DNA from: JAUZQZ01 sp036985955 | GTDB taxonomy: Bacteria > Pseudomonadota > Zetaproteobacteria > Mariprofundales > Mariprofundaceae | DNA length: 11,289 nucleotides | Direction: 5' to 3' | Assembly (NCBI GenBank): GCA_036985955.1 | Contig: BTQQ01000048.1 | Location: 1-11,289 of the forward strand | In this document: piece after piece, positions 1 to 6,342 of the stretch | How positions within the stretch are numbered: position 1 is the stretch's first letter | Layout of the letters: every line of letters starts with the position of its first letter | The notes under the pieces: model-generated | The model's input: the letters and a program-made list of their open reading frames with translations, nothing else | Told to the model about the DNA's origin: nothing | Database searches by the model: none | Program-made: the position numbers and the translations under genes

Positions 1-255
1 ACATTCCTGCGCCGCGAGAACCGTGAACACATTCGGCGTCTGGCAACATCCGCGCATGTGGAAAGCCGGGTGTTCTGGCTGGATGTAGATGAATCCGCCC
101 TGCGCAGGCATATCAGACAGCGAATGCAGGCAGATAAAGATGTCTCGGATGCCGATTTGCATGTACTGGATATGCAACTGGCGAATTATCAGCGGCCACA
201 GGAGGCGGACATTTGTTTTCTCTCATCCACTGATGAATGGCCCGTGAAAGCATAA
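1..255 (+). CDS. P-loop kinase-like protein, C-terminal fragment (5' end outside window)
   Basis: The reading frame is open from the first base of the window and ends at TAA 253-255, giving 84 C-terminal residues; the start lies upstream of the window. The visible part contains a valine/tryptophan-rich strand (RVFWLDVDES) followed by an Arg-rich helix (RRHIRQRM) and a helix with SDADLHVLDMQL. That arrangement resembles the lid and C-terminal end of the predicted kinase/AAA domain found alone (COG0645 type) or fused behind an aminoglycoside-phosphotransferase-like domain, where an R...SDA...VL..Q pattern is typical. The Walker A region would lie outside the window, so the family call is inference from a short tail. 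The gene converges on the CDGSH gene, with 31 bp between the two stop codons. Confidence 0.6.
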   Translation, partial: TFLRRENREHIRRLATSAHVESRVFWLDVDESALRRHIRQRMQADKDVSDADLHVLDMQLANYQRPQEADICFLSSTDEWPVKA

Positions 256-263
256 ACCGCAGG

Positions 264-281
264 TTCCGGCTTTGCCGGGTT
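264..281. terminator. Possible short hairpin between convergent genes
   Basis: CCGGC (266-270), loop TTT, GCCGG (274-278) forms a perfect 5-bp GC stem, with G-T pairs possible just outside it. It lies between the stop of the kinase-like gene (255) and the stop of the CDGSH gene (287), where a shared terminator would be expected. There is no clear U-tract on either side, so intrinsic termination is uncertain. Confidence 0.3.
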
Positions 282-286
282 GGGCA

Positions 287-532
287 TTATTCCGTATGCA
301 GGTGCTTATGGGTACCATCACAGAACGGCGGGTTCGATGTGTGTTTGCATTGGCACAATGCCACAGTCTTTTTTTCTGTCAGTAATATCTGCTTTGGTAA
401 AAACTCGGTACCTTCGTGAGAACCGTCGCAAAAGGGCTGGTTTTTGCTCTTGCCACAGGCGCACCACCAGTATTCACCCGGTTCAAGTTCAAGTACAACC
501 GGTTCATGTGCTACAATCGTGGGCTCACTCAT
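287..532 (-). CDS. Small protein with two CDGSH iron-sulfur motifs
   Basis: This 81-residue protein consists almost entirely of two CDGSH-type iron-sulfur motifs (C-x-C-x2-S/T-x3-P-x-C-D-G-S/T-H). The first has ligands Cys24, Cys26, Cys35 and His39. The second has Cys60, Cys62, Cys71 and His75. In this family each motif binds a redox-active, pH-labile [2Fe-2S] cluster through three cysteines and one histidine. There is no transmembrane anchor, unlike mitochondrial mitoNEET, so the protein should be cytosolic. A strong GGAGGT ribosome site (about 5 bases upstream on the minus strand) fixes the start at 532. The gene follows sspA by 27 bp on the same strand and is probably co-transcribed with it. 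The electron partner cannot be told from sequence. The family assignment is very secure; the physiological role is unknown. Confidence 0.93.
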   Translation of the reverse strand: MSEPTIVAHEPVVLELEPGEYWWCACGKSKNQPFCDGSHEGTEFLPKQILLTEKKTVALCQCKHTSNPPFCDGTHKHLHTE

Positions 533-559
533 AATTACCTCCCTGCTCAGATCAGGCTG

Positions 560-1150
560 TTAATGATGCAGCATCTGCTCATGTTCGGAAAGTGAGCGTT
601 CAAAGGCAGGGCGCTCAAATAGCCTGTCCATGTAAGCCTCGAGGTTGGACCATTTGGTGGTATCCACACCCATGGGTGAGAGTCTCCACAGAACCGTTGC
701 CATGGAAATATCCGCCAATGTATAACATTCACCCACAAAATAATCCTGGCGGGCCATATAGGTATCCAATGCTTCCAGATAATCACACAGCTTGGCCTTA
801 ACATCCGCCTTCCTCCGCGCGGACTGAAATTCCTCATACAGGGGATACAACTCCTGCTCAATACGCAATACCGCCAGACGCATTTGCGCACGTTCGGCTG
901 GCGACCCTGGCTTCAACGGTGGATGCGGATAGCGTTCATCCAGATACTCATTAATCACAGAGGCTTCAAACAGGATGGTGTTCCTGTCTTCCAGCGTTGG
1001 CAGCTTGCCGGACGGGTTGCGATCCAGCAGCTCCCGGGGAACCGCTCCATCTTCCACATCAATAATCTCACCCGGCAACTCTTTTTCCGCCAGAACAATT
1101 CGCGTGCGATGGGAATCGGGACTGGTTGGGTCCGAATACAATATGATCAT
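560..1150 (-). CDS. sspA: Stringent starvation protein A (SspA) homologue, GST fold
   Basis: The protein has 196 residues with an N-terminal thioredoxin-like GST domain (about 1-75) and an all-helical C-terminal domain (about 85-190). In E. coli, SspA binds RNA polymerase and is needed for phage P1 late transcription and acid survival; it lacks glutathione transferase activity. Diagnostic features are IVLAEK (residues 18-23), the NP(S/N) and PTL turns (45-53), and NEYLDERYPHPPL (67-79). The last of these matches the SspA surface pocket Pro-His-Pro segment. WRLSPMG near residue 136 also matches SspA (WRLPQLG). The length is slightly shorter than E. coli SspA. The start at 1150 is supported by GGAGGT at 1160-1155. 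An extended -10 (TGGTATCAT, 1177-1169) lies just upstream but would leave a very short leader. The usual partner sspB is absent; a CDGSH gene follows instead. A generic GST-family protein is the alternative call. Confidence 0.82.
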   Translation of the reverse strand: MIILYSDPTSPDSHRTRIVLAEKELPGEIIDVEDGAVPRELLDRNPSGKLPTLEDRNTILFEASVINEYLDERYPHPPLKPGSPAERAQMRLAVLRIEQELYPLYEEFQSARRKADVKAKLCDYLEALDTYMARQDYFVGECYTLADISMATVLWRLSPMGVDTTKWSNLEAYMDRLFERPAFERSLSEHEQMLHH

Positions 1151-1248
1151 GAATACCTCCGGGTCATGATGATACCATTACAAAATCATCATCGCGCCTG
1201 TGAGCGGGCGCACAAGGAAAGTGGAAACCGTGATTTTCACTCCCCGTA

Positions 1249-1284
1249 AAGTCAAAAAGGCCACGGATGGCCTCTTTGTGACTT
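1249..1284 (-). terminator. Rho-independent terminator downstream of prfB
   Basis: Read on the minus strand, the sequence contains GGCCA-TCCG-TGGCC followed directly by TTTTT, nested in an outer complementarity AAGTCA...TGACTT. This gives a long stem with a tetraloop and a U-tract. It would end transcription coming from prfB and the palindromic element before the sspA promoter region. On the plus strand the same stem is followed by a broken T-run (CTCTTTGTG), so function in that direction is weaker. Confidence 0.7.
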
Positions 1285-1377
1285 CATCAAGCAACAGGCG
1301 CGGCATTATAGCGATTTTTGCAGAAAAATAAAGGGGTTAATCGCCTTAATGGATCGAATCGACTGGAATCTCCTGCT

Positions 1378-1642
1378 ACTAATACCTTCATAAATAAAGC
1401 CATATGCAGCGAGTTGCCGGGTGGTCAGTCCGTAAGGCGCATTGGCGCAGCCATAGCACGGCTATGGTAAGCCGATGCAACGCAGCAGATGGCCGCCCGG
1501 CGGCTCGCCCGGAGGGAGCCCCACAGGCGCCCGGCTCCGCGTTACGATGCTTGGCAAGGGAACAACCATTCCCTGCGCACCGCGCCTTGATCCGAACCGC
1601 CTGTGGAGCTCTGCATGTGGCTTTATTTATGAAGGTATTAGT
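1378..1642. mobile_element. Palindromic MITE-like element with 32-bp terminal inverted repeats
   Basis: Positions 1378-1409 and 1611-1642 are inverted repeats of 32 bp with one mismatch (outer end ACTAATACCTTCATAAATAA). The 201 bases between them are much more GC-rich and full of secondary structure. There is a 7-bp perfect hairpin CCATAGC-ACG-GCTATGG at 1451-1467, enclosed by GCATTGGC (1439-1446) pairing with GCCGATGC (1471-1478). There is a GCCGCCCGGCGGC palindrome at 1492-1504. A 14-bp inverted repeat with one mismatch (1516-1529 with 1598-1611) encloses a GGGAA...TTCCC hairpin. No credible protein is encoded. The outer edge is two bases past the prfB stop codon. No target-site duplication is obvious. 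A non-autonomous transposable repeat is the favoured reading; a structured 3'-UTR or non-coding RNA is the alternative. Confidence 0.6.
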
Positions 1643-1644
1643 GA

Positions 1645-2758
1645 CTATTCGCTTCCTGCACTCATCAATTTAGCCTGAATAAAGGCATCAATATCACCAT
1701 CAAGAAAAGCCTGTGTATTGCCGGTTTCCATGCCTGTACGCAAATCCTTGATTCGCGACTGGTCGAGCACGTAAGAGCGTATCTGGTGGCCCCAGCCGAT
1801 GTCGGTCTTGTCATCTTCCATAGCCTGTTTCTCGGCATTCTGTTTTTCAAGTTCATGTTCGTATAACCGGGCCTTGAGCATACTCCACGCTGCCGCCCTG
1901 TTTTTATGCTGCGAGCGGTCATTCTGACACTGCACCACAATCCCTGTCGGCAGATGCGTCAAACGTACAGCAGAATCGGTCTTGTTGATGTGCTGACCAC
2001 CGGCGCCCGAAGCACGATAGGTGTCCGTGCGGACATCCGCTTCATTGATTTCAATATCGATCTCACGATCAATGTCGGGAAAAGCAAATACCGAAGCAAA
2101 AGAAGTATGGCGGCGATTCCCTGAATCAAACGGTGACTTACGCACCAGCCGGTGAACACCAGTCTCCGCTTTCAGAAAGCCGTAAGCATATTCGCCTTTC
2201 ACCGACACTGTGACTGATTTGATGCCTGCCTCTTCTCCGGCCGTACACTCCATCAATTCGGTTTTGAAGCCCTTCTTTTCCGCCCAGCGCAGGTACATGC
2301 GCAGCAGCATCTCCGCCCAATCCTGCGCCTCGGTGCCGCCGGAGCCTGCATTGATATCCAGAAATGCCGATTCGGCATCATTCTCACCACCCAGCATCTG
2401 AGCCAGCTCAAGTTTTTCAATCTCAGCCTGTACGGTATCCAGTCCTTCAACAGCCTCAAGCTGGGAATCCTGGTCATTCTCCTCAGCCCCCATCTCAAAT
2501 AACGTGGAGGCATCTTCAAGTGCCAGGTCGGCGTCATGCCATGTCTTCAGGACACGTTCAAGACGTGTGCGATTCTGCATCAGGCTTTGTGCTTCTTCGG
2601 GATGATCCCACAGTGTGGGGTCTTCAATACGCGCATTCAGCTCGCGTAATTCATCTTCCTTGCTTTCAACGTCAAAGCGACCTCCGCAGCGCATTCAGGC
2701 GACTGGCATAATCTTCTGCCCGCGCCCTGAATCCTGCGATTTGATCTTCGATAGTCAT
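1645..2758 (-). CDS. prfB: Peptide chain release factor 2, with programmed +1 frameshift
   Basis: RF2 recognises UGA and UAA stop codons and triggers peptidyl-tRNA hydrolysis in the ribosome. The gene is in two frames. Codons 1-28 run from ATG 2758 to CTT 2677-2675, followed by in-frame TGA (2674-2672). Skipping one T continues as GAC GTT GAA to TAG 1647-1645, giving about 370 residues against 365 in E. coli. The stop-codon selectivity motif SPF lies at about 208-210 and the catalytic GGQ at about 253-255, in SGAGGQHINKTDS. Alanine sits where E. coli K-12 has the unusual Thr246. The C-terminus with SDIGWG-like and RSYVLD segments is canonical. ATG 2761 is an alternative start; 2758 is better spaced from GGGG. 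A 349-residue reading starting at 2694 lacks the true N-terminus. Low RF2 promotes the frameshift, so synthesis is self-limited. Confidence 0.97.
2671..2684 (-). promoter_or_regulatory. prfB autoregulatory +1 frameshift signal
   Basis: The minus-strand sequence GGAGG TCG CTT TGA C matches the E. coli RF2 signal (AGGGGG TAT CTT TGA C). An internal Shine-Dalgarno-like sequence sits three bases before a slippery CTT, followed by the poor terminator TGA C. When RF2 is scarce, tRNA-Leu slips +1 onto UUU and translation continues into the main frame. The site is at codon 28; it is near codon 26 in E. coli. Confidence 0.95.
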
Positions 2759-2761
2759 CAT

Positions 2762-2947
2762 TTACCCCGCTGAAATAGCCTGTGGAATCGGGCCGGAAGG
2801 TACATGTTCATCACATCAAATCAACTGTAGCGCCTAACCCTTTAGCAAGAGTATGTTTATTTCACCACCATACTGAATTGCGATGGTAAACCTCTATTTA
2901 TCACAAATATGCTGGCTATTTCCCGATTGTTCGACTATAGCATATAT
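2762..2947. promoter_or_regulatory. Divergent intergenic region between prfB and the Pro-rich ORF
   Basis: This AT-richer stretch separates two genes that read away from each other, so promoters in both directions are expected. On the plus strand TATAGC (2936-2941) or the overlapping TATATA run sits about 7 bases before ATG 2948, which would give a leaderless or nearly leaderless message. On the minus strand TTGATT, a 16-base spacer and TACCTT give a weak sigma70-like match upstream of prfB. Neither is strong; the -35 elements are poor. Confidence 0.3.
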
Positions 2948-3661
2948 ATGCAGATTGTTGGTATCTCGTTCCCACCGATGGTGAATGTTTCCGAATTACA
3001 ACGAGGAGTATCACCTGTCGGATTACAGCCCACACCGGAAACGGGGAGAACATCTCCTGCATTGCGCTCCGGACGCACGCCCGCGTCGCCAACAACTGTC
3101 GTGCCCGGACCCACACCCGCAGTGTCGCAATCCAGTTCAAGCCTTACGGCTCTACAGCGTCAACTGTTCGAATTCGGGCTGAGAATTGTGACAGGAGGAT
3201 TCTCCCGGCTAGTGGTGGATATCCTCAGATTAACACCTGCCACGCCACCACCACTGGTAACGGAAAAACCAGCGCTGAATAACCGTCCCGAATCCGTATC
3301 GCCCGTCGTAAACATGCCGACCCCACAGACATCCATTGCCGCACCCATCCCAATGGAAACACCACTATCTGCAAACCAGTCAGCACCAAGGGAAGCAACA
3401 CCGGTGGTCATCGAAGCCCCGTTCGGGATTCATCCTGAAAATGCACAGGCCACGGCTGTTAACCCGCCCACACCGGCACAGGCCTCACCAGCCAGCCCTG
3501 TTCCGGCAATCGTAACAGCGGTAAGTGAAGTCGCCCGCTCCGCCCCACTGCAGCAACACGGAAAACACAGGCTCGATATCTTTGATAGCCAGTCTGCTGT
3601 CGGGAGCCGTGCAGGCCACCCGCATACACTGACCGGAACCCTCCTGGACCGTACCGCCTAG
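2948..3661 (+). CDS. Hypothetical Pro/Ala/Ser/Thr-rich protein
   Basis: I do not recognise this protein. The frame is open from ATG 2909 to TAG 3659-3661. ATG 2948 (237 residues) is preferred because it follows a TATA-like -10; 2909 and 2981 are alternatives and none has a Shine-Dalgarno sequence. After a short N-terminal segment (MQIVGISFPPMVNVSELQRG) comes a low-complexity stretch rich in P, T, S and A. It is interrupted by one amphipathic patch (LTALQRQLFEFGLRIV and the following FSRLVVDILRL, about residues 67-97). A less repetitive, charged tail ends in LTGTLLDRTA. There is no signal peptide or membrane helix. The gene lies on the strand opposite to recJ and prfB, which are adjacent and co-oriented in E. 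coli. It could be a lineage-specific linker-type protein. A spurious ORF is possible, but opposite-strand frames in this region are short. Confidence 0.5.
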   Translation: MQIVGISFPPMVNVSELQRGVSPVGLQPTPETGRTSPALRSGRTPASPTTVVPGPTPAVSQSSSSLTALQRQLFEFGLRIVTGGFSRLVVDILRLTPATPPPLVTEKPALNNRPESVSPVVNMPTPQTSIAAPIPMETPLSANQSAPREATPVVIEAPFGIHPENAQATAVNPPTPAQASPASPVPAIVTAVSEVARSAPLQQHGKHRLDIFDSQSAVGSRAGHPHTLTGTLLDRTA

Positions 3662-3738
3662 GAATCTGTCGAACTTAGAGAAATTGTAGCGAACAGGTGG
3701 AAAACGAGACCAAAACAGCATGCTTTTGACTCAGGCTT

Positions 3739-5439
3739 TCAGCCCTCAGGTTCCGAGGTCAACGCATCCTCGACAATAAATTGAATCGCATCACCCCCGC
3801 GCCAGTCATCCTTCTGTAACTGGCCGACCAGCGACACGATCTGACCGGACTGGAGCACGTCACTCAAGCCGTTGCCGTTAAACGCAATAGCATCCAGCCA
3901 ACATGTGCCATCGGATAACTTGAGACGCACAACACCACCTTTTAAATCACGACGGTCAGCAATATGCACATCCCGCACCAGCCATGTACAGGCCGGATTG
4001 CCATGTCCGACAGGCTCAAAACGCTGCAAACGCTCTGCCAGACCGATATGCATCGCACCTAAAGCCAGCACTCCGTCAATGGCCTGAATATGGGCTTCGC
4101 CCGCACTTTTCTGCTGTTCTAAAACGGCGGACCCAAAGGCGGCAACAAAATCATCCCACGCCCCTGCCCTGATCGTGCCTCCACCCGCGCCAGCATGGCC
4201 GCCAAAGCCTTCGAGATAATCGCTGCATGCATTCAGCAATTCCCCCACATGGAATTCCGGTCTGCCGCGCAATGAAATGCGAATTCTATCGTCAGGCGTT
4301 ACAAATCCAACGGCAGCCGGTCTGCCATGTTTGCGTGCAAGTCTTCCCGCTGCCAGCCCCACCACGCCTGCATGCCAGCCCTTGTCGTAAACGGCCAGCG
4401 TATCGAGCCCATTCAGTCTGGTTTCGGCCTGTTTGAACACCTCCACTTCCACCTTCCGCCGCTGTTTATTGGTTTCATCCAGCACCCCGGCCAACTTTGC
4501 CGCCTCATCCGCATCAGGCGTAGATAACAACCGCATTGCCTCCTCGCCATGCCGCATGCGTCCAGCCGCATTGATGCGCGGCGCCAGATAAAAACCAATG
4601 GTTTCCGTCGTGACTGCTTTCCTGACTCTGGCCACCTGCATCAGCGCCGCCATACCCATGGAGGGTGTCGAATTCAACCGCTGCAGGCCATGATGTACCA
4701 AAACCCGATTCACGCCGACCAAATCCATCACATCGGCCACCGTTGCCACCGCTACGCGGTCCAGCAATTGCCGCAGGTCGTACGCGGGAGGCTTACCCTT
4801 CTCTTTCAACCGCTTCCAGACGGACATAAGCAGAAAAAAAGCGACACCCGTACCACACAGCTTCCGATCGGCAAAACCACAGTCACGACGTGCCGGATTA
4901 AGCAATGCAAAAGCATCGGGCAGTTCCGATTCAGGCAAATGGTGGTCGGTAATAATCAGATCAAGCCCGAGCTTCTTTGCTTCGATACAGGCATCAAAGC
5001 ATGTCGTTCCGGTATCCACGCTAATGCCAAACCGGACGCCGGTCGCCACGACTTCGCGGACAACGCTTGCGTCGATCCCGTGCCCGTCTTCAGCCCGGTG
5101 CGGAATGGAGAATGACACGGCAGCGCCCGCACCGCGCAGTGCTTCCACCAATATCGCTGTTCCATTGACGCCATCCGCATCGAAATCACCGAATATATGA
5201 ATGAGTTCGCTTCCCATAACGGCTTGCACCACCCGGTCCGCCGCCTTATCCATATCCTGCATCGCATCAGGATCAGGCAAATCGGAAAGACGCGGGGTAA
5301 AAAAAGCATCGGATTCGCCCATATTCCGTGCATCTAATAGTCCTTGCCATGCCATCAGCGGATCGTTGGCCTCAAGTGGCCCGTTCCGCCATGCCAGTTT
5401 GCGCCCACGTTGTGTTTTTACCTTCGGAAGCGATGTCAT
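3739..5439 (-). CDS. recJ: Single-stranded-DNA-specific exonuclease RecJ
   Basis: RecJ degrades single-stranded DNA 5'->3' in recombination and mismatch/base-excision repair and needs Mn2+/Mg2+. The 566 residues match the family length (577 in E. coli). Motifs in order: the metal-binding DFDADG (85-90, usually DYDADG); HRAEDGHGI (114-122, usual form NR.EDGYGL); VDTG (141-144); and DHH in IITDHHLPE (162-170). RINAAGRM follows near 288-295. The DHHA1-domain GGHAGAGG is at 413-420, where GGHAMAAG is common. The OB-fold region from about 475 begins FEPVGHGNP. All core acidic and histidine residues are present. ATG 5439 overlaps the stop of the upstream gene (ATGA) and has no clear ribosome site, which points to translational coupling. 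It is the last gene of the operon; only weak hairpins follow. Confidence 0.95.
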   Translation of the reverse strand: MTSLPKVKTQRGRKLAWRNGPLEANDPLMAWQGLLDARNMGESDAFFTPRLSDLPDPDAMQDMDKAADRVVQAVMGSELIHIFGDFDADGVNGTAILVEALRGAGAAVSFSIPHRAEDGHGIDASVVREVVATGVRFGISVDTGTTCFDACIEAKKLGLDLIITDHHLPESELPDAFALLNPARRDCGFADRKLCGTGVAFFLLMSVWKRLKEKGKPPAYDLRQLLDRVAVATVADVMDLVGVNRVLVHHGLQRLNSTPSMGMAALMQVARVRKAVTTETIGFYLAPRINAAGRMRHGEEAMRLLSTPDADEAAKLAGVLDETNKQRRKVEVEVFKQAETRLNGLDTLAVYDKGWHAGVVGLAAGRLARKHGRPAAVGFVTPDDRIRISLRGRPEFHVGELLNACSDYLEGFGGHAGAGGGTIRAGAWDDFVAAFGSAVLEQQKSAGEAHIQAIDGVLALGAMHIGLAERLQRFEPVGHGNPACTWLVRDVHIADRRDLKGGVVRLKLSDGTCWLDAIAFNGNGLSDVLQSGQIVSLVGQLQKDDWRGGDAIQFIVEDALTSEPEG

Positions 5440-6317
5440 AAACGGCGCAGCGCAGCAAACAGCTTTTCTTCATCCTTCACACTGGAAGTATCCCATGTTT
5501 TATGGCGAAACAGGTTAAAATATGATTTTGTAAGATGAACTACATAATCTTCTCCCGCAAGAAGAAGGTGCACCGGCAAGGGGGCTTCCGGCTTCAGAAG
5601 ATCAGGCAAGCGATCCGCTTCAGTAATGGTCATGTTCGCGTCCTTTCCATCCGCAACCGCTTGCAGGAAAGGATTCCGGGTCGCAACCGTCGGCATACCT
5701 TCCGACGCGGCGGCTGGCCAGACACTTTCACCCCAAATCCACAAACCATTAATTTCAGATTGTCCGCTACGATGTGGAGGCTGATTGTTATGCAATATCA
5801 TTTGAATCTCGGATACCAAACGCATCAATCGTCCGCCATCGGAGCCTTCGGGGTGCCGGTTCGGTAATGTTTTGCCGGAAACTCGTGCAAAAGACATGGG
5901 TTGGGCATCCATTGGATCGCAACAGGTAAGCAACAGGGCCGTTCCAACGCGCAGTAAATGCATCCCCTCCTCTCCCAGCAATGGATTCAACACATCACAT
6001 AACCAGATGGCATCCTCCGCACACCAGGGAAACAACCCCTCCGGTATCACCCGCACCTGATCCCGGCCAAGCTGGCTATGATATGGCGAGGCTACCCAGC
6101 ATTGTTTTGTATCCACCGGAATATTGCTGCATTGAGTTGCCAACAATACCGCAGGGGACGCATCCACAATCGCCGCGTACCATTCCAACGGTGTTTTATC
6201 TTTACATGAAAACCATTGCCGCCTGCGAAATTCCAGCTTCTTATGCCATGGTAATAATGCCGGATGAAGCGTTAGCGTCTTATTCCCTTCGATAAGAGCA
6301 TCACTGACAATCAACAT
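5436..6317 (-). CDS. RpfE-like conserved protein (phosphoglycerate-mutase-like family)
   Basis: About 293 residues. The C-terminal half carries the family hallmark: EIQMILHNNQPPHRSG followed by INGLWIWGESVWP, corresponding to the usual E.QM.LH...R...NSLW.WG.G of proteobacterial proteins annotated as RpfE-type regulators or phosphoglycerate-mutase-like proteins. The location next to recJ supports this, because Xanthomonas rpfE also lies beside recJ. The biochemical function is not established, and the alkaline-phosphatase-type metal ligands of true mutases are not evident. The frame is open up to 6386, but that start would overlap thrC by 44 bp. ATG 6317 leaves a 25-bp gap after the thrC stop, begins MLIVSDAL as homologues do, and has a GGGA sequence upstream. 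The stop overlaps the recJ start by 4 bp. The name rpfE is not assigned because the pathogenicity context is absent. Confidence 0.75.
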   Translation of the reverse strand: MLIVSDALIEGNKTLTLHPALLPWHKKLEFRRRQWFSCKDKTPLEWYAAIVDASPAVLLATQCSNIPVDTKQCWVASPYHSQLGRDQVRVIPEGLFPWCAEDAIWLCDVLNPLLGEEGMHLLRVGTALLLTCCDPMDAQPMSFARVSGKTLPNRHPEGSDGGRLMRLVSEIQMILHNNQPPHRSGQSEINGLWIWGESVWPAAASEGMPTVATRNPFLQAVADGKDANMTITEADRLPDLLKPEAPLPVHLLLAGEDYVVHLTKSYFNLFRHKTWDTSSVKDEEKLFAALRRL

Positions 6318-6342
6318 ATGCGTCCCGTCGGCAGCAGACGAT

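Noticed and set aside
884..1249. 121-residue plus-strand ORF opposite sspA
   Set aside because: Antisense to a clear SspA homologue and running into the sspA promoter region. No independent support.
1151..1377. tRNA or small RNA gene between sspA and the palindromic element
   Set aside because: No T-loop or acceptor-stem pattern was found. The stretch is explained by the sspA promoter region, the terminator at 1249-1284 and an AT-rich spacer.
1378..1642. Retron, attC site or riboswitch interpretation of the palindromic element
   Set aside because: No reverse transcriptase is nearby, no attC core sites (GTTRRRY/RYYYAAC) are seen, and it follows rather than precedes prfB. I recognise no aptamer family.
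1371..1661. TCCTGC on both sides of the palindromic element as a target-site duplication
   Set aside because: The left copy abuts the repeat but the right copy is about 12 bases away from the end, so the spacing does not fit a duplication.
1404..1673. 89-residue ORF covering most of the palindromic element
   Set aside because: It runs through the inverted repeats and into the end of prfB on the other strand, has no ribosome site and looks compositionally random. It is explained by the repeat structure.
1645..2694. prfB as a single 349-residue ORF starting at ATG 2694
   Set aside because: Its first seven residues come from reading the wrong frame upstream of the shift site. The real N-terminus starts at 2758 and joins by +1 frameshift.
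3160..3721. Short minus-strand ORFs opposite the Pro-rich ORF
   Set aside because: They are 78-83 residues, Gly/Val-rich mirrors of the Pro-rich frame, and neither continues as an extension of recJ or prfB.
4549..5115. 188-residue plus-strand ORF opposite recJ
   Set aside because: It is a shadow of the strongly conserved recJ frame with no ribosome site and an implausible protein composition.
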